A DNA stretch of 64,000 bases, taken from contig CAWATW010000003.1 in the NCBI GenBank assembly GCA_963785075.1, positions 248,001 through 312,000 on the forward strand, read 5' to 3'. Below the pieces are notes generated by a model. The model was not told the origin of the DNA, did no database searches, and saw only the letters and a list, made by a program, of their open reading frames with translations. Shown here piece by piece: positions 8,298-16,571 of this stretch. The position numbers were made by a program, and so were the translations under genes. Numbering within the stretch: position 1 is the first letter of the stretch; each line of letters opens with the position of its first letter. This DNA is from JAOUGY01 sp963785075 (GTDB taxonomy: Bacteria > Actinomycetota > Acidimicrobiia > Spongiisociales > ZC4RG35).

Positions 8298-8768
8298 ATG
8301 GCCGTCTCCCCGATCCCCCAACACCTCAATGCAGTCACCCCATCACTGACTTGCACACCCTGCGCCGACGCCATCGAGTTCTACAAGGAGGCCTTCGGCG
8401 CCGAGGAGATCGCTCCCCGCATGGCCGGGCCGGACGGGGTGGTCGCACACGCCGAGATCCGCATCGGTGACAGCGTCGTCATGCTCGGTGACGAGTGGCC
8501 CGACGGCCCCACGCAGTCTCCGCACACCCTCGGTGGGTCGAGTGCCGCGTTGTTCATCTACACCGACGACGTCGATGCTCTCTGGGAGCGGGCGCTCGCC
8601 GCCGGGGCCGAGGTGGTGTTCCCACTCGAGGTCCAGTTCTACGGTGACAAGGGCGGTCGGGTTCGTGACCCGTTCGGTCACACCTGGGGCCTGGCCCAAC
8701 ACGTCGAAGACGTGAGCGACGAGGAGATGGAACGGCGAATGGCTGCGTTCTATGAGGACCAGTCGTAG
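8298..8768 (+). CDS. VOC-superfamily (glyoxalase/PhnB-like) protein
   Basis: This 156-residue protein has one VOC module of the PhnB/YdfO type. Visible features are the start LTCTPCADAIEFYKEAFGAE, the strand AHAEIRIGDSVVMLGDE, the middle LFIYTDDVDALWERALAAGA and the end DKGGRVRDPFGHTWGLAQH. Such proteins include metal-dependent lyases, dioxygenases and antibiotic-binding proteins; the substrate cannot be told. ATG 8298 is chosen because GAAGGA lies 6 bp upstream, although the frame opens at 7989. Confidence 0.88.
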   Translation: MAVSPIPQHLNAVTPSLTCTPCADAIEFYKEAFGAEEIAPRMAGPDGVVAHAEIRIGDSVVMLGDEWPDGPTQSPHTLGGSSAALFIYTDDVDALWERALAAGAEVVFPLEVQFYGDKGGRVRDPFGHTWGLAQHVEDVSDEEMERRMAAFYEDQS

Positions 8769-8861
8769 TCGGCACGCGGCCGCCATCGGACCCTCATCAC
8801 GTCCACCAAGACCTCGATGCGTCGAGCCGGCCCGTCTGGGCTTCGCGAACGGCAGCCCGAC

Positions 8862-9117
8862 TCAACCCGGCCGCCAGGTTCCCCCCGTCGCCGTGACCGT
8901 CGATGCCGCCCGGTCGATCGTGATCTCTGGCGCCAGCCGGGACAACGAGATCAGCTCGTCGGCCAGGCGCATCGGCGACGGTCGAAAAGAGTGACGGGTA
9001 CAGAGCGCTCTCACTCGTGGAAGGCGCGCCACCAGCTCTTGCAGTTCGGTCACGGACTGGCGGTGCTGCACCCGTTCCGCGGTAGATCAGATTGCCGGCC
9101 CAATTCGTGGCGCTCGC
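8862..9117 (-). pseudogene. Remnant of an FAD-linked alditol/xylitol-oxidase-type gene
   Basis: Only the N-terminal part remains, spread over two frames. One frame gives TNWAGNLIYR and, later, FSTVADAPG. The other gives SVTELQELVARLPRVRAL, then TRHSF and LISLSRLAPEITIDRAASTV. Put in order, these match the start of alditol-oxidase-like FAD-binding proteins (NWAGN..Y, SVEELQELVAR..RVRALGTRHSF, ADTPGDLVSL, EIDRAARTVTV). At least two frame changes and loss of all downstream sequence show decay. Confidence 0.72.
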
Positions 9118-9506
9118 ACAAGGGCCCCCGTCATCCACAGCTCTCCGTCTGGTTTCCGAGCGTGCCAACGAGGGGCGAGTAAGGCTCGGTGCCTTCGATT
9201 GTGATTCTCCCCGGTCTGGGCCGGGGACACGTGTCCCTCGACCACATCAGGCGAATTTCGATTCGTCCCTGATTTCAACCTGCCGGGCCAACGTCAGCGG
9301 TCGACCGGCGCAGACTCAGGGAAACCTCGCTGTTCAGTCCACCCCGGGACGAAGTGTGCCTGGGATCCGTTCGGCGAAGAGGGCCTGCTGTCGTTCTTCG
9401 AGGCATTCTCGGCCGGCTCTCAGGATTCCCGCAGGTTCGGTCCATAGCTTGAGAGGGTGCCCCACGAACGGGCAGCAAGCGACCAAACGACAAGGACCAA
9501 TCGAAC
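9118..9506. other. Intergenic region without recognisable gene
   Basis: The short frames in these 389 bp overlap each other and show no known domain. The end of the region carries the promoter and a weak ribosome-binding site (AAGGACC at 9490-9496) for the lipoprotein gene at 9507. Confidence 0.4.
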
Positions 9507-11304
9507 ATGAAGAAGCGCACGATCCAGACACTCTCGGTCGCCGTCGCTATGTCGGTGTTGGCTGCGTGCGGAAGCACGGTCGATGCGGCAGGCGGTGACG
9601 ACGTCGCCCTCGGCGATACCGATGTGGCGACAACCGCCGAGACAGCCTCCGACGATTCCACCCGAGCTGAGACCGTGGCGACAGCCACCGCCGAGAACGT
9701 GGAGGCCATCGACACGGCCGGTGTGTACGACTACGACGAAGCCGATGTGGTCCAGATCTCGCTCGGTACCACGATCAGCGCCACCTCTGACACGGTGTCG
9801 ATCGACGGCACCACCGCGACGATCACGTCCGCCGGTGTCTACGAGGTCGCCGGGACCCTCAACGACGGCCAGCTCGTTGTCGACGGGGGCGACGAAGCGG
9901 TGGTCCAGCTCATTTTGAACGGCACAGACATCACCAACGCCGATGGCGCAGCCATCGCGGTCACGAGCGCTGAGACTGCAGTCGTGATCTTGGCTGACGG
10001 CAGCTCGAACACCTTGACCGACGGGAGCGACTACGTCTTCGCAGACGGAGCTGACGAGCCCAACGCCACACTGTTCAGCTCCGCGGATCTCACGCTGGGC
10101 GGGACGGGCTCCCTGACTGTTTTTGGCAACTACAACGACGGCATCGCCAGCAAAGACGGTCTGGCTATCGACGGCGGCGCCATAACGGTGGTCGCCATCG
10201 ACGACGGCGTTCGCGGCAAGGACTACGTGGTCATCAACGGCGGAGAGATCGATGTGACCGCAGGTGGGACGGGATCAAGTCCGACAACGAAGAGGACTCC
10301 GACCGTGGCTACGTCACGATCGCCGATGGCGCGATCGTGGTTGCCTCGGGGGACGACGGTATCCAGGCGGCGACCGACACGATGATCACCGGAGGAACCG
10401 TCGACATCACAGCCGGTGCGTCGGGCACGAGCGAAGATGCCAGAGCCATTCAGGGAGACGTCATGGTTGTGTTGACCGGTGGCACGATCACCGCCGACGC
10501 CACCGATGACGTCATCCATTCGAACTCCACGGTCACCGTCGACGGCGGTGATCTGACGCTGGCATCGGGCGACGACGCCATCCACGGCGACTACGACGTG
10601 ATGATCAACGGCGGTTCGATCACCATCACAGAAGCATTCGAAGGGATCGAGTCCGAAGTGATCACGATCAACGACGGCTTCATCGACATCACATCCTCCG
10701 ACGACGGGCTCAATGTCGCGAGCGCGGATTCGACCGCAACGACCACCGACGTGCGCGGCGGCGGCCCCGGTGGCGGTGGCGACGAGGCGGTGGGCGACTA
10801 CCACATCTACATCAACGGCGGCATCACGGCGATCACCGTCAACGGTGATCTCGCCGAGCAGGGAGATGGGATCGACGCCAACGGCCACGTCGAGATGACC
10901 GGCGGCGTCGTCGCGGTCAGCGGCCCAACCGACACCCGCAACAGCGCCGTCGACTACAGCGGAGGCTCGTTCGAGGTATCAGGTGGTCTGTTCATCGGCA
11001 CCAACATCAACGGTCGGAACTCGGAGGGCGTTGGAGTCGGATCGACCCAGGCTTCGGTCTATCTGACATTCGGGTCTGTCGTCGAGGCGGGCACTCTGGT
11101 CCACATCCAATCCACAGACGGCGAGCACCTCGTGACGTTCGAACCGGAAAACGCGTTCGACGTGGTCGTCTTCACGTCGCCGGATCTCGTGGCAGGCGAG
11201 ACGTACGAGATCTACCTCGGTGGATCTGTCAATGGCGACTCGACCACGGGCCGTACGACACGTACACCGCGGGCGAACTGGCCGGCACAGCAACCGCTGG
11301 CTGA
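9507..11304 (+). pseudogene. Carbohydrate-binding-domain lipoprotein with two frameshifts
   Basis: The product begins with a lipoprotein signal (VAVAMSVLAAC, lipobox LAAC at residues 18-21), then a Thr/Ala/Asp-rich linker. Next come many Gly/Asp/Asn-rich beta-helix turns (INGG..I.VT, NDGIASKDGLAIDGG, SGDDGIQAATDTMITGG), as in the surface carbohydrate-binding proteins related to Cthe_2159. Reading moves from frame 3 to frame 2 near 10266-10272 (TAGG then GIKSDNEEDSDRGYVTI). It moves again near 11250, where YDTYTAGELAGTATAG restores the normal C-terminus, ending at TGA 11302-11304. Each change needs one missing base next to a G run, so either two mutations or two sequencing errors are possible. 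Otherwise the protein is complete, about 598 residues. Confidence 0.8.
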
Positions 11305-11645
11305 CCGTTGGGAGCCGACGACGACGTTGAATGCGGTGCCCATGTGCCGAAATCGTCTTGATCCACCGAGGGCGCCGCGGTCCGAATGTCTGCGGCCTCG
11401 ATGACCAACCGAACGCCGACGTGCCAATCCAGCGCATTCAGCGGAATGTGTGTTGGTGCACATTCAGCGATCTGACCTTTGTGACACGCACGACGCCTTG
11501 GAAGGCTCGCCGGTTGTGATGCGGATCTGACCATCGATCCATGGGCCGGGATCGAGTTGCTCAGGATTGCCGCGTCGCTGCAACTGGAGCCTCGACTCGT
11601 GAAACAGAGACATCAGACTGGCAGGATCAACGACGTTACGCACAG

Positions 11646-11682
11646 CACGGCCTCGTTGTCCGGGTTGGGCAACGAGGCCGTG
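11646..11682. terminator. Strong hairpin between convergent genes
   Basis: CACGGCCTCGTTG at 11646-11658 and CAACGAGGCCGTG at 11670-11682 form a perfect 13-bp stem with an 11-nt loop. It lies between the plus-strand lipoprotein and the minus-strand secreted protein and may stop transcription from both sides. No gene is visible in the rest of 11305-11725. Confidence 0.65.
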
Positions 11683-11725
11683 ACGATGTCATCGAGTGCG
11701 CCATGCATCATGACGCAGGTACCTG

Positions 11726-12265
11726 TCAGTAGGTGATGGTTCCCTTGAAGGCGAGTTCGAAGATGTCGCCGAAGGCCACGGCATCAACCGTCGTGGACCC
11801 CGTCGCTCCTTCGAAGCGGCCGGTCCCACCCGTGATGGTCTGCGACCCAAGGAGCGCCGTCCCGATTTCCTCTGTGCCCTCTGGACCGGCGCACCCCTCG
11901 TTCTCGTAGGTCCCGAAGATGCGATCACCGTTGGCGGCAACGATTTCAGAGACCCCGCTGGCCCTGAAGACTGAACCCAGCGTCTCTCCATCGAGAAGCG
12001 TGCATTCCTCGAAGAAGAAGATCGTGATCAAGCCTTCGCTCGTCACGGCGGACTTCCCCGCATGCGTGATGTTGGCGGTACTGACCGTCGTGACTGGGCA
12101 CGTGACGGAGACCGGCCCGAACACGCAGTTCTCGTCAAAGACAACTGACGATGTGCCGACCTCCGTCCCCTTGTAGGGCCTCTCTACCGCCGTGGCGGCC
12201 AGAACCGGCACCGCCAACGCGACGCTGAGACCGGCCGCGATCGCAAAAACAAGAATCCTCCGCAT
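11726..12265 (-). CDS. Secreted protein of unknown function
   Basis: This protein of 179 residues starts at ATG 12265, where GGGGAGGG stands about 6 bp upstream; the frame opens a little earlier. A clear Sec signal peptide is seen (MRRILVFAIAAGLSVALAVPVLAATA). The mature part is rich in Thr, Gly and Glu, has four Cys residues that could form disulfides (ENCVFG, SVTCPV, EECTLL, EGCAG), and ends with a beta-rich region (TITGGTGRFEGATG, FELAFKGTITY). That ending resembles allene-oxide-cyclase-barrel-like secreted proteins, but no firm family assignment is possible. Confidence 0.7.
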   Translation of the reverse strand: MRRILVFAIAAGLSVALAVPVLAATAVERPYKGTEVGTSSVVFDENCVFGPVSVTCPVTTVSTANITHAGKSAVTSEGLITIFFFEECTLLDGETLGSVFRASGVSEIVAANGDRIFGTYENEGCAGPEGTEEIGTALLGSQTITGGTGRFEGATGSTTVDAVAFGDIFELAFKGTITY

Positions 12266-12677
12266 GGAAACCCTCCCCAATATCACCCCGGTACCTCCAG
12301 CGTGCTGAAACCGACCCTACCCCATCGATGCCCTTCACGACCGGCCCCTACGAGAAGGTCTTCCCCACGTGGAAGCCCACTACCCAGCCTCGAACTACCC
12401 TTGACTCACAGAACGCGGTGCTACTGCTGGCTGTTCCGGCCGCAGGCCCAAGGCACCATCGGTGCGATGGCAGGCAATCTCCGGCTCCGTGCCGAGCGCC
12501 CCAGGCGGGTCTGCTACCCACCTGTCGCCCGCCACCTCGAGCCTCATCGAGCACCAGGTTCCGCCCCCCCCGGAACCGGCAATCGGCGCCAGCGTTGGCT
12601 CAGCGTGGGGAGAGTCCCACGGGCCGAGTCTTGTCGGGCGATCAGCCGGCATGTCATGGTGCCGTTTGTCATTCGCG
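12266..12677. other. Intergenic region without recognisable gene
   Basis: These 412 bp separate two minus-strand genes. Frames present on both strands lack known motifs and plausible starts. The part next to 12266 carries the ribosome-binding site of the secreted-protein gene. Confidence 0.4.
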
Positions 12678-13211
12678 TCAGCGAGAGGCTGCGAGTTCCA
12701 CCAGCTTGGCAACTGTGTTGAGGTTGCGGGCGGTAGCAGTGACGCCCCACGGCTTCTCGAACCGGTCGATCGTCATCTTCGACCGGGCCGAACCCCCAGG
12801 GTAGGACAGGAACAGCTCGCGCCCGGTGAGTGTCCAGCGGTCCGGCAGCCACGCATCAGCCTCCACTCCGCCCGCATCTCGAGGGATTCGGTCGAGGAAC
12901 GCGACGTGGAGCAACTTCCGGTCGAGGTCGCCCCCCGCATCGGGATGGCCGGCCAGCGCGGCTTTCATCTCGCCGAGCGTCCGGGCGACGACCGGAACGC
13001 TCAGGCCGTGCCGGTTTTCGATGACGTCACGCAGCTTGGCGACGACCCGGTCTTCGGCGTCGTCGGAGTCGAAGATCAGGTTCCCGCTCTGGATGTATGT
13101 GGTGACCCCCTCGTACCCGAGCGATTCGACCGAGGAGCGCAGCTCCTTCATCGCCACCTTGTTGGCACCCCCGACGTTGACACCGCGCAGCAATGCGATC
13201 CATGCGGTCAT
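12678..13211 (-). CDS. DUF1697 family protein
   Basis: This 177-residue protein begins WIALLRGVNVGGANKVAMKELR and continues with GVTTYIQSGNLIFDS, the hallmark of DUF1697. The C-terminal FLSYPGGSARSKMTIDRFEK..GVTATARNLNTVAKL is also typical of the family. The biochemical function is unknown. It is complete, alone, and the last clear chromosomal gene before the tRNA-Pro-flanked island. Confidence 0.92.
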   Translation of the reverse strand: MTAWIALLRGVNVGGANKVAMKELRSSVESLGYEGVTTYIQSGNLIFDSDDAEDRVVAKLRDVIENRHGLSVPVVARTLGEMKAALAGHPDAGGDLDRKLLHVAFLDRIPRDAGGVEADAWLPDRWTLTGRELFLSYPGGSARSKMTIDRFEKPWGVTATARNLNTVAKLVELAASR

Positions 13212-13560
13212 GTCGCGTTCGAGCGATGGAACGCGGACATCGACAAGGGGTCGGAAGGCACTTCACACGCGGTTGAACAGGCCATGTCAGCACAACCGTA
13301 ACCCGAGCACCGATTGGGCAACGGGCGGGGAGTGCCAGACACTCCGTCCCTTCTTGGAGCGAACGGCAGCGGTGGGTGACCTCGCGGATCTCAGTCCGGC
13401 ACGACCGCACGGAGGCTATGGGCTGCGGGTCCTGCTCAATTCTGGGTGTTCGCCGCGTGGTCGGAGGTCTCGCAGCTTCTGGACGGGTCCCCTGATGGTC
13501 ACGCCTGATGTGCGTGCCTCGTCGGCGGTGATGCGCCCGAGGAGCGCTCGAGGCCTCGCC
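13212..13560. other. Intergenic region at the left edge of the island
   Basis: No gene can be supported. A minus-strand frame at 13416-13616 (66 residues) has no known motif and crosses the terminator, so it is probably chance. Confidence 0.35.
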
Positions 13561-13561
13561 T

Positions 13562-13674
13562 GACGCGCGATGGAAACGGCCTCCCAAACCAGATGGCCGC
13601 CCCGAAGGGCGGCCATCTACTGGTGCTTCTCTTTGTCGGGACGGTGGGACTTGAACCCACGACCTGAGCGTCCC
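13562..13674. repeat. Left att-like repeat with 3' remnant of tRNA-Pro
   Basis: This block matches 34924-35036 imperfectly along its length: the GACGCGCGATGGAA box, the GGCCGCCC-CGAA-GGGCGGCC hairpin, and the last 39 nt of tRNA-Pro(CGG). The core at 13635-13674 differs from the functional tRNA by one base (G at 13666 instead of C). After 13674 the match stops, so the tRNA here is only a 3' fragment. This is the pattern left by integration into the 3' end of a tRNA gene. Confidence 0.82.
13591..13618. terminator. tRNA-type terminator hairpin, left copy
   Basis: AGATGGCCGCCC and GGGCGGCCATCT form a perfect 12-bp stem closed by the tetraloop CGAA. The right copy after the functional tRNA-Pro has the same 8-bp core and loop. 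It is the terminator that once followed the tRNA at this end. Confidence 0.75.
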
Positions 13675-13700
13675 TGAGGCTCCCGGTGTGGAACGAAGTG

Positions 13701-13791
13701 GACCCGTGCGGACCAAAACCCCAGGTCAGAGCATTGCGGCGACCCGTGCGGACAGGGGTGGACGTCTACGGGACGCGCGATGGAGCCGGGT
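13701..13791. repeat. Short direct repeats inside the left island end
   Basis: GACCCGTGCGGAC occurs at 13701-13713 and again at 13741-13753, 40 bp apart. GGACGCGCGATGGAGCCGGG at 13771-13790 recurs with one mismatch at 34924-34943 at the other end. They could be recombinase arm sites, but that is inference. Confidence 0.45.
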
Positions 13792-13795
13792 CCGG

Positions 13796-14077
13796 TCAGG
13801 CGACCTCGAGGAACTGGCGGATCGCCTCACGGATGATCTCGCTGGTCGTGGTGTGCTCGGCTTCGGCTCGGGCCTCGATCGCGGCCCGCAGCTCGGGGTC
13901 GATGCGGACCGGCACTACGTCGGCCGGGCCCGATCCCATCGGAGGTCGACCCCGACGCCGGGTCTTGAGGGCTTCGACGTTGTAATCGGTCTCGGCGACT
14001 TCGTTGGAGAGGGCGTCGATCTCTTTGTCGGTGAGGGTGCGGCCGCTGCGGGTGCGATGGGTCTTCGGTTCGGTCAT
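13796..14077 (-). CDS. Ribbon-helix-helix (CopG-type) antitoxin
   Basis: This 93-residue protein starts at ATG 14077, preceded by GGGAGGA. The N-terminal half is a basic linker (TRSGRTLTDKEIDALSNEVAETDY, KTRRRGRPPMGSG). The C-terminal half is a ribbon-helix-helix domain (VVPVRIDPELRAAIEARAEA, TTTSEIIREAIRQFLEV) that would bind DNA and neutralise a toxin. This layout is common for antitoxins paired with a small BrnT-like toxin encoded just before. Here that toxin is cut short and joins this frame without a stop. Confidence 0.8.
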   Translation of the reverse strand: MTEPKTHRTRSGRTLTDKEIDALSNEVAETDYNVEALKTRRRGRPPMGSGPADVVPVRIDPELRAAIEARAEAEHTTTSEIIREAIRQFLEVA

Positions 14078-14272
14078 GGCATGTCCTCCCGGGTGGTCGG
14101 GCCCGATGGCGAAGACCTTGGGTGGATCGGCTCCGGGGTCGAGATCGATCACGGTGATGGCATGGTTGAGGGTGTGGAGGATGGCGGCATCGTCGATACC
14201 GTGCTTCCGGGCGGACCGGTGGATCTCCACCTCACAATATTGTATTACGTAATTGGAGGGAATGAAACCCAC
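14078..14272 (-). pseudogene. Truncated toxin gene fused in frame to the antitoxin
   Basis: VEIHRSARKHGIDDAAILHTLNHAITVIDLD and KVFAIGPDHPGG match the start of small toxins that normally precede the adjacent RHH antitoxin. The expected strand-rich end (LLEVV.., H.M..R.KY) is missing. The frame runs through HAMTEPK into the antitoxin. Either an internal deletion removed the toxin end, leaving the antitoxin with its own start, or a fused protein of 158 residues is made. Confidence 0.55.
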
Positions 14273-14403
14273 GTTTGAGTCGGTCTAGCCCCTCAAGGCG
14301 GGCTCAGACCAACTCGGGTGCGTGCACGCCTACGGTCCTGGCAGGGGAGTAGGGAGGCCAACCGCCAATCGGCCGATGTGGCCGTCGAAAGCCTTTCCTG
14401 GAA

Positions 14404-14462
14404 GTGCCGTTCGGCGTGGTTCAGCGACGCGGGCATTCTGATCCGGGATCAGTTGATCAGCG
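14404..14462 (+). repeat. 59-bp cassette repeat, copy R1
   Basis: It begins GTGCCGTTC and ends TTGATCAGCG, 59 bp in all, preceded by CTGGAA. The ends pair imperfectly (GCCGTTC with GATCAGC). Inside, CTGATCC and GGATCAG around one G make a second palindrome. It lies between the left toxin-antitoxin remnant and the CopG/DUF5615 module. Confidence 0.75.
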
Positions 14463-14513
14463 TGGTCGAGCGGTCCTCTATGCAGCCTGGCGACATGTGA
14501 CTACGATGTAGTC

Positions 14514-14936
14514 ATGCCCGTTGTCTCGATACGCTTCTCGGACGAGCCGCTTCACCGGCGGCTCAAGGCCAGTGCCAATCGCCACGACGTGGGGGTCTCC
14601 ACGTTGGCGGAGCGTCTCATCGATGAGGGCCTCCGCATGGAGGCCCATCCCATGGTCGTGTTCCGAGACGGGCCTTCGGGACGGCGACCAGTTCTGGTCG
14701 GCGGGCCTGAGGTTGCCGACGTGATCAGAGCGATCGTCGGCGGTGACGTTGCGGCGGCGGAGCGTCGATCCCGGGCCGCCGAACTGCTCGGCACTTCCGA
14801 GGCACTGGTCGACGCAGCATTTGCCTACTACGCCGACTACACCGATGAGGTCGATGGACTGATCGGCGAACGGGTGAGGATGGCCGACGAGGCCGAGGCG
14901 TTGTGGCGTCGCCAACGCCAACTACTCGAGAAGTGA
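14514..14936 (+). CDS. Antitoxin, CopG/RHH type, of a PIN-like toxin module
   Basis: This 140-residue protein has an N-terminal ribbon-helix-helix-like part (VVSIRFSDEPLHRRLKASANRH, VSTLAERLIDEGLRMEA). A helical C-terminal region (VADVIRAIVGGDVAAAERR, LLGTSEALVDAAFAYYADY) probably holds the toxin. Its stop overlaps the GTG start of the next gene by 3 bases (AAGTGAG at 14931), so the two are translationally coupled. The RHH plus DUF5615-type toxin pairing is common in actinobacteria and probably regulates its own promoter. Confidence 0.78.
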   Translation: MPVVSIRFSDEPLHRRLKASANRHDVGVSTLAERLIDEGLRMEAHPMVVFRDGPSGRRPVLVGGPEVADVIRAIVGGDVAAAERRSRAAELLGTSEALVDAAFAYYADYTDEVDGLIGERVRMADEAEALWRRQRQLLEK

Positions 14937-15289
14937 GACTGCTGCTCGACGAGATGCACGCCCCGGGCATCGCCGACAGCCTCACGGAAGAGTCCTTTGA
15001 TGTGCTTGCGGTGGCCGCTCAGCCCACACTCCGTGGTATGACGGACGAGGACCTCCTCACCTACGCCACCAACGGTGAGCGTGCTCTCGTCACCGAGAAC
15101 GTGGCCGACTTCATGCCGCTCGCCGCAGAGTTGGCCGGTGCCGGAAGGGCACACGCCGGTTTGATCTTCACCAACCCGAAACGGTTCAACCGCGCCACCC
15201 TCGCCTATCCCGGAAACGTCATCGCTGCTCTCCGCGAGTTCCTGACCAGCCCACCGATCACCGGCACGTCCTGGATCTGGTGGCTCTGA
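14933..15289 (+). CDS. DUF5615 PIN-like toxin
   Basis: This 118-residue protein starts at GTG 14933. It begins with RLLLDEMHAPGIADSL (conserved Asp in the first strand), then GMTDEDLLTYATNGERALVTENVADFMPLA, where the D/E-rich blocks match the acidic active site of DUF5615 PIN-like nucleases. The end (HAGLIFTNPKRF, LREFL) also fits. It is predicted to cut RNA and to be held inactive by the preceding protein. Confidence 0.82.
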   Translation: MRLLLDEMHAPGIADSLTEESFDVLAVAAQPTLRGMTDEDLLTYATNGERALVTENVADFMPLAAELAGAGRAHAGLIFTNPKRFNRATLAYPGNVIAALREFLTSPPITGTSWIWWL

Positions 15290-15315
15290 CTCATACGACC
15301 GACTCGCACGCCGAC

Positions 15316-15374
15316 GTGCCGATCTCGGACGGGTGAGGTGGCGTTGACGAGGCTGGCGATATCGAGTGGTTCGC
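15316..15374 (+). repeat. Possible degenerate 59-bp cassette repeat
   Basis: GTGCCGATCTCGGACGGG at 15316 matches the 5' end of the 59-bp repeats, and a CGTT follows at 15342, 4 bp earlier than expected. The 3' end is not conserved (GGCGATATCGAG near 15355). It sits 26 bp after the DUF5615 stop, where a cassette boundary would be expected. Confidence 0.35.
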
Positions 15375-15484
15375 AACGGGATGCTGGCCCTACCTCGCAC
15401 ATAGTCCGAAGTGCAGACGCGCTTGTTCACACCTGCGTCAAACAGGGTGGATGGCCGAGCGCCCGACAGCGTAGGCTTGGGAGA

Positions 15485-16372
15485 ATGCTCGCACTGCGCG
15501 AACAGCTTTGCGTCGGTGTCGACGCTCTAGCAACAGTCACAACCCTCCTGCAGCGCGCCCGGGCCGCACACCCAACGGATGGGTTATACGAAGCAGCCGA
15601 TCTGCAGTGGTGGTGGGCGCAAGGCCCGCGTTTGATCGACTCCTTCCCGCAACTCTTCTGGTTCGACGACATCGGTCGCCCGGAGGCCGCCGTGATTACG
15701 ACCGAGTGGAGCTACGGGGTTCAGCTGGATCCGATCATCCTGCCGGCTGCCACACCGGAACTGGTCTCGAAGGTCGTCGAACGCGGACTCGACCACGCTC
15801 GCGCCTCTGGTTTCGGCACGGTACAACTCGAGGTCGACCGCGCCGATCACCTTCTCCGCGAGGCGCTGTCAGGACGTGGCTTCGAGATCGAGGAAACCGG
15901 GTGGGCGGAGACCTGGCTGGATGCCGAGGCGCGACCCGAGATCAGTCCGCTGCCAGCGGAATACCGGTTGGGGTGTCGACTCGACACGAAGCCGCGTCCA
16001 CACCACCTGATCGAGCGGAACGGAGCGGTCGTCGAGCAGCGGCTGCTCCAGACCACGCTGTACCGGCCCGACCTTGATCTTGTCGTCCTGGACCGCAACG
16101 ACGGTGTTGCTGCATACGGACTGTTCTGGTTCGATCCGGTTACGTCGACGGGAATGGTCGAACCGATGCGCACCGAGGACGATCATCAGCGACGCGGGCT
16201 CGCCCGCCATCTCCTGACGGCGGGAATCGAGCAATTGTCCGAGGCCGGCGCCAAGCGGATCAAGATCTGCTTCGAGCTGAGCAACCCAGCGTCGAGCCGC
16301 CTCTACCCGAGCGTCGGCTTCAGGCGGGTCAAGCAGACCGACGTATTCGCAGGCCTTACGGCCAACTCCTAG
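15485..16372 (+). CDS. GNAT-family N-acetyltransferase
   Basis: This 295-residue protein starts at ATG 15485, after GGGAGA. The first half is a divergent GNAT-like domain (AAVITTEWSYGVQLDPIILP, DHARASGFGTVQLEVDR). The second half is a canonical GNAT: VVLDRNDGVAAYGLFWFDP, MVEPMRTEDDHQRRGLARHLL (acetyl-CoA loop R..RGLA), then KICFELSNPASSRLYPSVGFR. It probably acetylates a small molecule. It lies in the cassette-like region and is convergent with the integrase. Confidence 0.82.
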   Translation: MLALREQLCVGVDALATVTTLLQRARAAHPTDGLYEAADLQWWWAQGPRLIDSFPQLFWFDDIGRPEAAVITTEWSYGVQLDPIILPAATPELVSKVVERGLDHARASGFGTVQLEVDRADHLLREALSGRGFEIEETGWAETWLDAEARPEISPLPAEYRLGCRLDTKPRPHHLIERNGAVVEQRLLQTTLYRPDLDLVVLDRNDGVAAYGLFWFDPVTSTGMVEPMRTEDDHQRRGLARHLLTAGIEQLSEAGAKRIKICFELSNPASSRLYPSVGFRRVKQTDVFAGLTANS

Positions 16373-16571
16373 CCTGCCTCGTCCGCCAACCCACCGCCGA
16401 ACAGCGCCGGCTGATCCAACGAGACGGGACGGTCCGCTACCGCAGGACCGGAGGGACGGTGCACAGACTTGACCCACGCAGAAATGTTCACACCGACAGC
16501 CCAGGTGGCCGAGCAGATCCGGCACGGGGCTGGGAGCCGCCACTTGGGTGGTGGTCGGCTCCCGGTTTGGT

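Noticed and set aside
12462..13301. A 279-residue plus-strand frame opposite the DUF1697 gene
   Set aside because: It is a shadow of the clear DUF1697 frame and lacks any domain.
13416..13616. A 66-residue minus-strand frame at the island edge
   Set aside because: It starts within the terminator hairpin region, has no ribosome-binding site and no known motif.
15869..16571. C-terminal extension of the integrase frame over the GNAT gene
   Set aside because: The extension has no integrase similarity, while the expected integrase ending is present one base out of frame. The GNAT on the other strand has clear motifs.
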